Assembly: GCF_026012395.1 (NCBI RefSeq)
Contig: NZ_BRZA01000007.1
Coordinates: 19,606-83,605 of the forward strand
Source: Lysinibacillus piscis
GTDB taxonomy: Bacteria > Bacillota > Bacilli > Bacillales_A > Planococcaceae
DNA length: 64,000 nucleotides
Direction: 5' to 3'
A program made the translations under genes and the position numbers. The notes under the pieces were generated by a model, which had not been told where the DNA came from, did no database searches, and worked only from the letters and a program-made list of their open reading frames with translations. Below are positions 53,336 through 62,065 of the stretch, piece by piece. Numbering within the stretch: the first letter of the stretch is position 1; each line of letters starts with the position of its first letter.

Positions 53336-54507
53336 AAAAATGGTGGAGAGCGGTAGGGAAACATAAACATTTTGCATTCGTTGTTTTATTAATGGTAGCT
53401 ATATTTTGTTATGCCATGTTTCAAGGTGGATTTGTCAGTTGGTTTGTCTTTTTTACAATGACGCCCTTTTTACTTTATGCACTCATGTGCTTACTAGTGA
53501 GAGAGGAAATTGTAAAGGTGACACGTATAATTGAACCTACACATATAGAAAATGGACAGTCAGCTAAGGTCACACTGATAGTAGAACGTAAAACCTATTT
53601 CCCATTTGCCTATTTGACGATGGAAGAGCTTGTCAACAGTGAGGCGTTGGTGCAAGCGAAGATGGGCGGAACGAATGGTCTTCAATTTGTAGGCTTTCGG
53701 AAAACCTTCATTTGGCAGTATACGTTAGAGTGTATGCCTCGTGGTGAACACCGTTACCAAGGGGTGACATTCATGTTGTACGATTTTTTCGGTTGGGCAA
53801 AGAAACAGGTCACGGCAAATGATGAGCAAGTCATTCTAGTCTATCCTCGTATACGTGAAATGAAATATGCTGCATTGCAAGCGAAGTTTGACAAAGGCAC
53901 AGCTACATCATCTTATTCAATTGTGAAAGATACAACGATGGCGGTAGGATTGCGTAATTATGTACCAGGTGATCGATTTTCATGGATTCATTGGAAAGCA
54001 TTTGCTAAGACACAAACATTACAAACAAAGGAATTTGAAGACCGTCAATCACAGGAAGTCGTTCTCTTATTAAATGCCAAAAGCTCTCCATTATTTGAAG
54101 AAAAAGTGGAGCTCGTCGCATCTATGCTACAAACGATTGTGAAGGAACGAGGGGACGCTTCTTTTATTTCGCTAGGAGCTGATACGAAAGTATTTCCGTT
54201 TATTCAAGGCCATCAACAGCTAGGACAAGTGATGTATCATCTAGCAGCGATTAAACCTGTTCATAAGGTTCATTTACAGCTACAGGATGAGCAGATTTTC
54301 CAGCGAGTGGCTACACTGCTATATGTAACAGATACGTTAACAGATGAAGTACTTCATCTGTTGGCGAATATTGTTAATCATTGTATTTGTTTTGTCATTG
54401 GAGAAGAGCCAGTATCACAGCAAATTCACTATGATAAAAAAATTCAAATTGTCTATGTGGACCCTGCGAATTACTATTATTTACTCACGGAGGGGAGAAG
54501 GCCGTGA
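53332..54507 (+). CDS. DUF58-domain membrane protein
   Basis: A 391-residue protein with two N-terminal TM helices (about 13-31 and 34-53) and a cytosolic part with the DUF58 motif GLRNYVPGDRFSWIHWKAFAKTQTLQTKEFEDRQSQE, a vWA-like fold that partners MoxR ATPases. It overlaps the MoxR gene by four bases and the transglutaminase gene by four. In related loci this trio is thought to build or regulate something at the envelope; the exact function is unknown. Confidence 0.9.
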   Translation: MKKWWRAVGKHKHFAFVVLLMVAIFCYAMFQGGFVSWFVFFTMTPFLLYALMCLLVREEIVKVTRIIEPTHIENGQSAKVTLIVERKTYFPFAYLTMEELVNSEALVQAKMGGTNGLQFVGFRKTFIWQYTLECMPRGEHRYQGVTFMLYDFFGWAKKQVTANDEQVILVYPRIREMKYAALQAKFDKGTATSSYSIVKDTTMAVGLRNYVPGDRFSWIHWKAFAKTQTLQTKEFEDRQSQEVVLLLNAKSSPLFEEKVELVASMLQTIVKERGDASFISLGADTKVFPFIQGHQQLGQVMYHLAAIKPVHKVHLQLQDEQIFQRVATLLYVTDTLTDEVLHLLANIVNHCICFVIGEEPVSQQIHYDKKIQIVYVDPANYYYLLTEGRRP

Positions 54508-56696
54508 AAAAATCATTAACCAATTTAGGTGAATTGACATTTGCCTATATCATTATCTTTTTTATTTTACGTGAATGGCTGACACCTGTAATGGAATTAA
54601 CGAATACAGGTATGTTGCATCTATTTTTAGTATTTATAGGTTTAGCATTAGTGCTTAGCTTATTGCAAATACATCCGTTGCTATCGGGGACGATTAAAAT
54701 TGTCTATATTACATGGTTTGTCGTATTTAGCTATAGTAAATATCCTTTTTTATCAAGAGAAACCATTCCATATTTAGCGAATGAATGGAAATTGAATATG
54801 TTGGCTATTACTTCAGGGAATTTCGGACAAGTAACAGATAGCTTCCGCACCATTCTTTTTTTAGCACTAATCTGGATGCTTATCTATTTGATTCATCATT
54901 GGGTAGCTGTGCGTAAAAATATCTTTTATTTCCTGGCGTTAACCGTATTTTTCATCGCAACATTAGATACCTTTAGTGACTATGATGGTAAAGTAGCGAT
55001 TATCAAAGTGCTGATTTTAGGATTGATATTAACAGGAGTGCTGACGATAGAACGCTTATGGATTCAAAGTGATCAACCAGTAGATGTAGCGAAAAAATGG
55101 CTGATTACATTACCAATGATTATTTCTATTCTTTTTGTGAGTGTTGTTGCCTTCTCCTTACCGAAAACAGGTCCAACATGGGCAGACCCAGTACCATTCA
55201 TTAAAAATGTGACTGGCTATGGGAATGGTGGAAGTGGTAGTAGAACGGTAGGATATGGTGAAGATGATAGCCAATTAGGAGGTCCATTCCAAGGAGATGA
55301 TACGCTTGTTTTTACAGCTAAATCCCAAGACCGTCACTATTGGCGCATTGATACAAAGGATACATATACATCCAAAGGTTGGGTGAAATCGAAAGGTACT
55401 TTTGAACAATTGGTGTATAACGAAAATATGAGAATTCCTAGCTCTTTGCCAATTGGACCATCTGATCAAGTACGTCAAACTGAAATTGAAATGGCAATGC
55501 CTATGCCGTTTTTACTTCAAACATATGGAATGATATCTGTTGCAACAGGTGATGATGCTATTTTTATACAAGATACACACAATGAAAAGATTACAGTGCA
55601 ACAACTAGATGGTAAAGCTAAGCTACTGGAAAAGTATCAGCTAACGTATAGTAAGCCTGTATATAAAGACGAAGAATTGCAGTTATCTAATCCAGCTATG
55701 CTTGAAACATTAAGTTCAGATTTTGAGCGCTTTTTGCAATTACCAGAGACTGTTCCACAAAGAGTAAAAGATTTAGCCATTCGTATTACACAAAACCAAT
55801 CCTCTGTATATGAGCAGATTAAAGCGATTGAACGGTACTTTACAATGAATAGCTTTATTTATGATAAAAATGAGGTAGCTATACCAGCAGAAGATGAAGA
55901 TTATGTTGACCAATTTTTATTTGAAACAAAGATGGGTTACTGTGATAATTTTTCTACTTCTATGATTGTTTTGTTACGTTCAGTTGGTATTCCAGCTCGT
56001 TGGGTAAAGGGCTTTGCTTCAGGTGAAGAAGGCGCTACAGTCAACGATGTAAAAGAATATCATGTCACAAATAACAATGCTCACTCATGGGTGGAGGCAT
56101 ATATTCCAGGAACAGGTTGGATGGAGTTTGAGCCAACAATTGGTTTTACAAGCAATGTGAATATTGATTATGATTTTACAAATGAGACACCACAGCAAGA
56201 GCAACCTGTAAAACCAGAGGAACAGCCGAAAGAACAGCCTGAAAAGCAGCTTGAAGAAGAAAAAGAAGAGCATTCACCAAAAAATGCGATTGTTGCAGGT
56301 GTGGGCTTTGTTGAAATATGGAAATGGTTAAAATATGTATTGATTGTACTTAGCATTGTGCTACTTTTTACTGGTATCACATTATTTGTGAAACGCAAAA
56401 CGTGGCTTCCGAAAATGCATATTCATGTCTATCGTAGAAAAGAAGCGGATTGGACTAATTTCGATGCGTCTTATCAAGTATTGGTGAAACAATTAGCACG
56501 TATTGGCTTACGACGGAAAGATGGCGAAACATTGCGCGTATTTGCAGAGCGTGTGGACGCTGCATTGGAGACGGATGAAATGAGTACATTAACAGCCGTT
56601 TATGAGCAATATATTTATGGTAATAGTACGCAAACTAGTGACTTCATCAAGCTGAAAGAAATTTGGGAAAATTTAATTAATCGCACTATCGGTTGA
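54504..56696 (+). CDS. Membrane transglutaminase-like protein
   Basis: A 730-residue protein. Five or six TM helices occupy residues 10-220 (DUF3488-like), followed by an extracytoplasmic transglutaminase-core domain and, after an acidic Gln/Glu/Pro linker (about 555-590), a last TM (about 608-630) and a cytosolic DUF4129-like tail. The catalytic triad is visible: C480 in MGYCDNFS, H527 in NAHSW and E543 in EFEPT, where Asp is more usual. Such domains cut or crosslink peptides. Its start overlaps the DUF58 gene. Gene order matches the widespread MoxR/DUF58/TGase operon. Confidence 0.92.
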   Translation: MKKSLTNLGELTFAYIIIFFILREWLTPVMELTNTGMLHLFLVFIGLALVLSLLQIHPLLSGTIKIVYITWFVVFSYSKYPFLSRETIPYLANEWKLNMLAITSGNFGQVTDSFRTILFLALIWMLIYLIHHWVAVRKNIFYFLALTVFFIATLDTFSDYDGKVAIIKVLILGLILTGVLTIERLWIQSDQPVDVAKKWLITLPMIISILFVSVVAFSLPKTGPTWADPVPFIKNVTGYGNGGSGSRTVGYGEDDSQLGGPFQGDDTLVFTAKSQDRHYWRIDTKDTYTSKGWVKSKGTFEQLVYNENMRIPSSLPIGPSDQVRQTEIEMAMPMPFLLQTYGMISVATGDDAIFIQDTHNEKITVQQLDGKAKLLEKYQLTYSKPVYKDEELQLSNPAMLETLSSDFERFLQLPETVPQRVKDLAIRITQNQSSVYEQIKAIERYFTMNSFIYDKNEVAIPAEDEDYVDQFLFETKMGYCDNFSTSMIVLLRSVGIPARWVKGFASGEEGATVNDVKEYHVTNNNAHSWVEAYIPGTGWMEFEPTIGFTSNVNIDYDFTNETPQQEQPVKPEEQPKEQPEKQLEEEKEEHSPKNAIVAGVGFVEIWKWLKYVLIVLSIVLLFTGITLFVKRKTWLPKMHIHVYRRKEADWTNFDASYQVLVKQLARIGLRRKDGETLRVFAERVDAALETDEMSTLTAVYEQYIYGNSTQTSDFIKLKEIWENLINRTIG

Positions 56697-56748
56697 TTTT
56701 ACTAGGGACAAGCGGTAAAATGAAAAAAATTATATATACTAAAGATTG

Positions 56749-56819
56749 CTTTCATATAAGTTCGATAATAAGGTTCGGATGTTTCTACGAAGTCACCATA
56801 AATGATTTCTCTATGAGGG
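56749..56819 (+). promoter_or_regulatory. Guanine riboswitch of guaA
   Basis: P1 pairs 56749-56756 with 56812-56819. The conserved core ATAAGTTCGATAATAAGG, GTTTCTAC and CACCATAAATG is present. The discriminating base before TATG is C (CTATG), so it should bind guanine rather than adenine. It lies 120-190 bases before guaA and is followed by a terminator. Confidence 0.88.
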
Positions 56820-56858
56820 TGGATTTTCATTCACCTTTATTAGTATTAGAAACCGATG

Positions 56859-56894
56859 AGCGCGTAGAGAGTTTTTACTTTCATACGCGCTTTT
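56859..56894 (+). terminator. Riboswitch-controlled terminator before guaA
   Basis: An 8-bp GC-rich stem (AGCGCGTA at 56859-56866 with TACGCGCT at 56884-56891) followed by TTTTCTTT. Guanine binding upstream should favour it. Confidence 0.75.
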
Positions 56895-56941
56895 CTTTGA
56901 ACATATGACAATCTTTAAAAATAATAGAAGAGGTGGAAATC

Positions 56942-58495
56942 TTGTCAGCTAGCCCATTATTAAAAGAACAAGAAAAAATTGTCGTTCTTGACTTCGGAAG
57001 CCAGTTTAATCAATTAATCACACGTCGTATTCGTGAGTTTGGTGTGTTCAGTGAACTACACCCACATACGATTACAGCAGAAGAAATCAAAGCGATGAAT
57101 GCAGTAGGTATTATTTTTTCAGGCGGTCCAAACTCTGTTTATGACGAGAAAGCTTTCCATGTAGACCCAGCTATTTTTGACTTAGGTTTACCAATTTTAG
57201 GCATTTGCTACGGTATGCAACTAATGGCACACACACAAGGTGGTAAAGTAGAAGGTGCTGAAACACGTGAATATGGTAAAGCAGAAATTCAAGTAACAGC
57301 TGCAACAAAGCTATTTGGCGAATTACCAGCAGAGCAAATCGTCTGGATGAGCCATGGTGACCATGTAACAGAAGTACCTGCTGGCTTTGAAGTCATTGCA
57401 ACAAGTGCGGCATGCCCAATTGCGGCAATGGCGAATGTAGAACGTCAGCTATACGCTGTACAATTCCACCCAGAAGTTCGTCACTCTGTATATGGTAATG
57501 ACTTATTACGTCAATTTGTATTCGATATTTGTGCGGCAAAAGGCGATTGGTCAATGGCTAACTTTATTGAGCTTGAAATTGCAAAAATCCGTGAAACAGT
57601 AGGCGATAAAAAGGTATTATGTGCCCTTTCAGGCGGTGTTGATTCATCAGTTGTGGCAGTATTAATCCACAAAGCCATTGGTGACCAGTTAACATGTATG
57701 TTTGTTGACCATAACTTAAACCGTAAAGGTGAAGTAGAGCAGGTCATGAAAACATTCACAGAAGACTTTGATATGAATCTTATCAAAATCGATGCACGTC
57801 AGCGCTTTATGGACAAACTTGCAGGCGTATCTGATCCAGAGAAAAAACGTAAAATTATTGGTAACGAATTTATTTATGTATTTGACGAAGAAGCATCCAA
57901 GCTTGAAGGCATGGACTTCCTAGCACAAGGTACACTTTACACAGACATTATCGAGTCTGGTACATCAACGGCTCAAACAATCAAGTCACATCATAATGTG
58001 GGTGGCTTACCTGAAGATATGCAATTCCAATTAATCGAGCCGTTAAAAACATTATTTAAAGATGAAGTACGTGCATTAGGCTTAGAGCTTGGTCTTGATG
58101 AAAAAATCGTTTGGCGTCAACCATTCCCAGGTCCTGGTCTAGGTATCCGTGTACTTGGCGAAGTAACAGAGGAAAAATTAGAAATCGTACGTGAATCAGA
58201 CTTCATCCTACGTGAAGAAATTGCCAAAGCGGGTCTTGACCGTGACATCTGGCAATACTTCACAGTGCTACCTGATATCCGTTCAGTGGGCGTAATGGGC
58301 GATGCTCGCACATACGACTACGCAATCGGTATCCGTGCCGTAACATCTATCGACGGCATGACATCGGACTGGGCACGTATTCCTTGGGATGTATTGGAGA
58401 AAGTATCTGTACGTTTAGTAAACGAAGTAAAACATGTTAACCGCGTGCTGTATGATATTACGAGTAAGCCACCAGCAACGATTGAGTGGGAATAG
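56942..58495 (+). CDS. guaA: GMP synthase (glutamine-hydrolysing)
   Basis: A 517-residue enzyme converting XMP to GMP. The N-terminal class I glutamine amidotransferase has the nucleophile C89 in [11 protein letters not shown] and the His-Glu pair in QFHPEV. The ATP pyrophosphatase domain has the PP-loop SGGVDSS at about 230-236, and the C-terminal dimer domain contains [13 protein letters not shown] and the end KPPATIEWE. The start is TTG 56942, with AGAGGTGG five bases upstream; an in-frame GTG at 56933 lies inside that site. It is controlled by the guanine riboswitch and terminator just upstream. Confidence 0.96.
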   Translation: MSASPLLKEQEKIVVLDFGSQFNQLITRRIREFGVFSELHPHTITAEEIKAMNAVGIIFSGGPNSVYDEKAFHVDPAIFDLGLPILGICYGMQLMAHTQGGKVEGAETREYGKAEIQVTAATKLFGELPAEQIVWMSHGDHVTEVPAGFEVIATSAACPIAAMANVERQLYAVQFHPEVRHSVYGNDLLRQFVFDICAAKGDWSMANFIELEIAKIRETVGDKKVLCALSGGVDSSVVAVLIHKAIGDQLTCMFVDHNLNRKGEVEQVMKTFTEDFDMNLIKIDARQRFMDKLAGVSDPEKKRKIIGNEFIYVFDEEASKLEGMDFLAQGTLYTDIIESGTSTAQTIKSHHNVGGLPEDMQFQLIEPLKTLFKDEVRALGLELGLDEKIVWRQPFPGPGLGIRVLGEVTEEKLEIVRESDFILREEIAKAGLDRDIWQYFTVLPDIRSVGVMGDARTYDYAIGIRAVTSIDGMTSDWARIPWDVLEKVSVRLVNEVKHVNRVLYDITSKPPATIEWE

Positions 58496-58503
58496 TAGTA
58501 GGA

Positions 58504-58547
58504 GAGTTAGAAACCCTTATGTATCAGGGGTTTCTAGCTCCTTTTTT
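58504..58547 (+). terminator. Terminator after guaA
   Basis: A 13-bp stem with at most one weak pair (58504-58516 with 58528-58540) and six T. Confidence 0.9.
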
Positions 58548-58894
58548 GTTTTTATTGCACTTTCATTGCACTTTTTGTTTTCTGGTTGCGTAAATAGCTT
58601 GCAGGAAATTGATTTTTAGGAGAGAAATCATGATTTTGCTTCACTCTTATAAAATGATTCAGTTTAATTTTTGATAATTATAACCAAAATAGATATGGTA
58701 TTTACCTTTGCAAAATACACTTTAATGTAGGTAAATTTAAATTTGTTTTCAAAAATATTATTGTTATTCAACTAAGGGTGCAAGTTAGTGAAGATAGTTA
58801 GCAGGAAGTTTGATAAATGCTAAAATACTTGTAACAGGCAGTATTCAGCAAATTTATATTTAGAAAACAATACATAAAGTAGTAAACTAAACTT
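58548..58894. other. Intergenic region, no gene seen
   Basis: About 350 AT-rich bases with stops in all frames. One 8-bp inverted repeat (ATTTACCT at 58700-58707 with AGGTAAAT at 58729-58736) could be an operator for an unknown regulator. Confidence 0.5.
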
Positions 58895-58908
58895 AAGGAG
58901 GTATTGTG

Positions 58909-59358
58909 GTGAACCAGCACAAAATGATAATTACTCAGTATAATCCCAAATATGCTGAACAAACAGTAGCTATGTGGCGAGATAGCAAGGAACAGGCTAT
59001 TGGACAAAAAGAAATTCATAGCTTTGAAAATCACGTTTATTTTTTAAATCATGTATTATCTGAGCAGTTTCAAATAGATTTAGCATTAATGGATGAAAAA
59101 GTAGTTGGAGTAATTGCCTATAATGAAAGGGAAATAAGCCAGCTATATATTCACGTAGATTATCAGGGAATGGGTATAGGCCCAACATTACTAGATAGAG
59201 TGAAAGCACAATCAAGCGGGAGATTAAGATTGTACACATTTGAAGTGAATGAAAATGCACAAAGATTTTATGAAAAACATGGATTTGAAATCATAGGTAG
59301 AGGACATGAAAATGAAGAAAATTTAGCTGATATTCAATACGAATGGATATCCAAATAA
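58909..59358 (+). CDS. GNAT-family N-acetyltransferase
   Basis: A 149-residue GNAT enzyme. The acetyl-CoA loop is VDYQGMGIGPTLLDRVKAQ (Q-x-x-G-x-G type), and the C-terminal block is FEVNENAQRFYEKHGFEIIGRGHE, typical of small YjgM/PhnO-like acetyltransferases. Substrate unknown. Two adjacent GTG codons follow AAGGAGG (58895-58901); the second (58909) has 7-base spacing and is preferred. It is transcribed alone. Confidence 0.83.
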   Translation: MNQHKMIITQYNPKYAEQTVAMWRDSKEQAIGQKEIHSFENHVYFLNHVLSEQFQIDLALMDEKVVGVIAYNEREISQLYIHVDYQGMGIGPTLLDRVKAQSSGRLRLYTFEVNENAQRFYEKHGFEIIGRGHENEENLADIQYEWISK

Positions 59359-59525
59359 ATGATTATCAGAAAAAGGCTAAAGTTCCTTTCAATTAATAGG
59401 GCTTTTAGTTGGAGAAGATAGCTAAAATCGATACAGATATCTTCTTTTCTTGGATACAAAGTTGAATCAATCTCTATAAGAAATCATGAAAGCAATGCTA
59501 AATAATTATCAACAGGAGGATACAG

Positions 59526-60149
59526 ATGCTCGATAAATTAGCTACTAATCAAAATAGAAATGATGAATTACCGAATATTGAATTAGCAGAAGAATTGATT
59601 AAGACTGAAAATCAAAATGGAATCAATGAAATTGTAAATGGATTGAAAGCTAAAGATAAACGGATCGCCAACGATTGTATTAAAGTACTGTATGAAATTG
59701 GAGAAAAGCGACCTGATTTGATTGCCTCTTATTATGAACAATTTCTTGAGTTGTTGGTTTCGAAAAATAATCGCCTTGTTTGGGGAAGCATGACTGCTTT
59801 ATCGCAAATCGTAGAGCTTGAATCCCGTAACATTTTTAAACAAGCAGACAAAATCGTATTTGCCTTTCATCATGGAAGTGTGATTACTGTTGATAATGGT
59901 GTATCTGTATTAGCCAAGCTCTGCAAGCAAGATTTAAAATACGAAGAGCATCTTTTTCCTATTTTAATGCAACATCTGCAAGAGTGCCGTTCAAAAGAAG
60001 TTGGTCAACATGCAGAACGAATAGCTATCTGTATTCATGAAAACAATCAACGTCAATTTGTAGAAGTATTGGAAAGTAGAGTTGAAGGCCTGCCTGCCCC
60101 TCAGCAAAAGAGAGTAAGAAAACTCCTAAAACAAATCTACAATATTTAA
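59526..60149 (+). CDS. HEAT-repeat-like protein
   Basis: A 207-residue all-helical protein. Repeating helix pairs such as NGLKAKDKRIANDCIKVLYEIGEKRPDLI and NRLVWGSMTALSQIVELESRNIF match a HEAT/armadillo solenoid. No catalytic motif, signal peptide or TM segment is present. Bacterial proteins of this kind usually bind other proteins or DNA, and some resemble DNA alkylation repair (AlkD) folds, but the sequence does not show that activity. ATG 59526 has ACAGGAGG seven bases upstream. Monocistronic. Confidence 0.72.
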   Translation: MLDKLATNQNRNDELPNIELAEELIKTENQNGINEIVNGLKAKDKRIANDCIKVLYEIGEKRPDLIASYYEQFLELLVSKNNRLVWGSMTALSQIVELESRNIFKQADKIVFAFHHGSVITVDNGVSVLAKLCKQDLKYEEHLFPILMQHLQECRSKEVGQHAERIAICIHENNQRQFVEVLESRVEGLPAPQQKRVRKLLKQIYNI

Positions 60150-60345
60150 CTCCGGTGTCATTTCTTTCGAATGTTGTTATAGAGCAAGACAAATATATAT
60201 TTTGCTACTAGACAGATATACAGTGTCACTCCTCCATAGATACTCATAGAGGAGCTATCATTTATGAGCGAGTCATCGAGGAAAGTGATGACTGATAAGA
60301 TTAGCTATAGTAAACTGAAGAAATAGAAATTGAAGGAGGGGTTAA

Positions 60346-61011
60346 ATGGAAAGTAGCGCATTTATTCATACACTGGCTATTGGTATGCCAAAAGAATTGC
60401 AGTATGGTAAGGGACGTTCTATGGTGACGGGGATTGAAAAACAAGCAGTTTCACAAGTGTATTTGACAGTTGATGGCTTTAAAGGAAATGATGTAGCGGA
60501 TAAAAAACATCATGGTGGGCCTGATCGTGCCGTTTGTTTATATCCGCTGGAGCATTATACACAATGGGAGCAGGAACTTGGTAAAGCATTGCCGACAGCA
60601 GCATTTGGTGAGAACTTAACAGTAACAAATATGAGAGAAGCAGATGTTTGTATTGGAGATGTTTATAAAATCGGTGATGCGGTTATTCAAATTACGCAGG
60701 GGCGTATTCCATGCAGCACGATTGATAAATATACAGAAGCGAACACATTACTCAAACGTATGATTGAAACAGGTTATACAGGTTTCCTTGCACGTGTGCT
60801 GCAAGAGGGTATAGTTTATTCAGATTCAAAAATTGAAATCGTAGAAAAACATCCTGCACGTATATCTGTTTTGCATTGTAATGAAGTGTATTTTAAGAAT
60901 GAAGATGCACTTGCGATGACACGCATTCAAGCAGTAGATGCACTAGCGGAGGATTGGAAGCAAAAGTTAGAAAAAAGAATCCAGCTCTTGCAAAGTAGAG
61001 TGGAGAGATAA
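60346..61011 (+). CDS. MOSC-domain protein, YiiM type
   Basis: A 221-residue MOSC-domain protein similar to YiiM/YflK. Visible are VDGFKGNDVADKKHHGGPDRAVCLYPLEHY near the start, FGENLTV, and the motif QGRIPCSTIDKY with the conserved Cys that binds molybdenum cofactor. YiiM reduces N-hydroxylated compounds such as 6-hydroxylaminopurine. The late WKQKLEKRIQLL tail is typical. ATG 60346 has AAGGAGGGG. Upstream (60240-60280) are short inverted repeats whose role is unclear. Monocistronic. Confidence 0.87.
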   Translation: MESSAFIHTLAIGMPKELQYGKGRSMVTGIEKQAVSQVYLTVDGFKGNDVADKKHHGGPDRAVCLYPLEHYTQWEQELGKALPTAAFGENLTVTNMREADVCIGDVYKIGDAVIQITQGRIPCSTIDKYTEANTLLKRMIETGYTGFLARVLQEGIVYSDSKIEIVEKHPARISVLHCNEVYFKNEDALAMTRIQAVDALAEDWKQKLEKRIQLLQSRVER

Positions 61012-61027
61012 AGCATACTAATTAAAG

Positions 61028-61075
61028 AAAAGCTCTCTGTTAGGCATCTTCAAAGGTGAGTAACAGAGGGCTTTT
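61028..61075. terminator. Terminator between MOSC and HAD genes
   Basis: A 15-bp stem with one G-T pair (61028-61042 with 61061-61075), with A and T runs for both convergent genes. Confidence 0.85.
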
Positions 61076-61081
61076 ATTATT

Positions 61082-61741
61082 TCACTTGAGCATTTTCACA
61101 ATAGGAATAATCTCCAACAAATCATTGATGATAAAATCAGCTTGAACGTCTTGCCATTGTGAATTAGACTTCCAAATACTTGTCATTCCAACTAATTGAG
61201 CTGCTTGAACATCATTGATAGGGTGATCACCAACAAATACACTTTCATCTGCTGTGACATGCAATTTGTGCAAGGCACGTATGAAAATTTCAGCGTCTGG
61301 TTTTTTGATACCCTCCCATTCGGAAATTAGTATAGTGTCCACATACAAGTCAATTCCCAATGCTTGAATATTGCTCATCTGGAATTGCCCTATTCCATTT
61401 GTAATAATGCCTAATTTGATATCTAGCTGTTTTAATTGTTGAAAGAGCTTTACTAGATTAGGGAAGGCAATGCAGTGGTGTTGAAATTGTTGGATATAAT
61501 CGGCTAATAGCTGTTCAGTAGATAGATGCTGGATATTGAATTCAGTAATTAACTGTGTATATACCTTGTCTTTCCAAGTATAACCGTGGTTATCTAAAGT
61601 GATGAAACGGTTTATATATTGCTCTTTTGGAATATGATCTAAAAATTTTTCTAGTCGATGATATTGATGTTCTACAAATGCAATTAATGAAGCATCACGA
61701 TTTAATAGTGTACCATCTAAATCAAATACAACAGCTTTCAT
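61082..61741 (-). CDS. HAD-family hydrolase (phosphatase type)
   Basis: A 219-residue haloacid-dehalogenase-fold enzyme. Motif I is FDLDGTLL with the nucleophile and acid Asp, motif II TNG in GIITNGIGQ, motif III the Lys in GIKKPDAEIF, and motif IV VFVGDHPINDVQAA. A helical cap (about 18-90) places it with phosphoglycolate-phosphatase or YjjG-like enzymes. Its natural substrate may be a nucleotide or sugar phosphate; the sequence does not say. ATG 61741 has AGGAG. Convergent with the MOSC gene. Confidence 0.88.
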   Translation of the reverse strand: MKAVVFDLDGTLLNRDASLIAFVEHQYHRLEKFLDHIPKEQYINRFITLDNHGYTWKDKVYTQLITEFNIQHLSTEQLLADYIQQFQHHCIAFPNLVKLFQQLKQLDIKLGIITNGIGQFQMSNIQALGIDLYVDTILISEWEGIKKPDAEIFIRALHKLHVTADESVFVGDHPINDVQAAQLVGMTSIWKSNSQWQDVQADFIINDLLEIIPIVKMLK

Positions 61742-61825
61742 CTTTTATCGGCTCCTATAACATGTGTTGGAATGTATTTACACGAACTTTTTTGTGTTTT
61801 TTATAATTAATGTTCGGAAATAGGG

Positions 61826-61854
61826 TTGAAAAATGAAAAATGAAATGATATATT
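61826..61854 (+). promoter_or_regulatory. Predicted pbuG promoter
   Basis: TTGAAA (61826-61831), 17 bases, TATATT (61849-61854). Transcription would start near 61861, ten bases before the riboswitch. Confidence 0.65.
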
Positions 61855-61870
61855 ACTATTATAATTTAAT

Positions 61871-61944
61871 AAGTCGTCGTATAATGTCGGGAATAAGGCC
61901 CGTAAGTTTCTACCAAGTTACCGTAAATGACTTGACTACGATTT
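61871..61944 (+). promoter_or_regulatory. Guanine riboswitch of pbuG
   Basis: P1 pairs 61871-61877 with 61938-61944. The core TATAATGTCGGGAATAAGGC, GTTTCTACCAAGTTACC, GTAAATGACTTGACTACG is close to consensus. The base before TACG is C, so guanine or hypoxanthine is the ligand. Confidence 0.93.
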
Positions 61945-61992
61945 AGTGAGTAAATCACAATTTCATTATATCAATTAATGAAGTAATTCGTA

Positions 61993-62030
61993 GGCATGCA
62001 ACTAGTAGAATAGGAAGCGTGTCTTTTTTT
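61993..62030 (+). terminator. Riboswitch-controlled terminator before pbuG
   Basis: A 7-bp stem with two G-T pairs (61993-61999 with 62017-62023) followed by seven T. It should form when guanine is bound. Confidence 0.65.
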
Positions 62031-62065
62031 GATGTGTAAGATGACAAACGGAGGATTTCTTTGGA

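Noticed and set aside
56693..56908. Open frame of 71 codons before guaA.
   Set aside because: It covers the guanine riboswitch and its terminator; RNA structure explains the sequence.
58434..58619. Open frame of 61 codons across the end of guaA.
   Set aside because: Overlaps guaA and its terminator, without a ribosome binding site.
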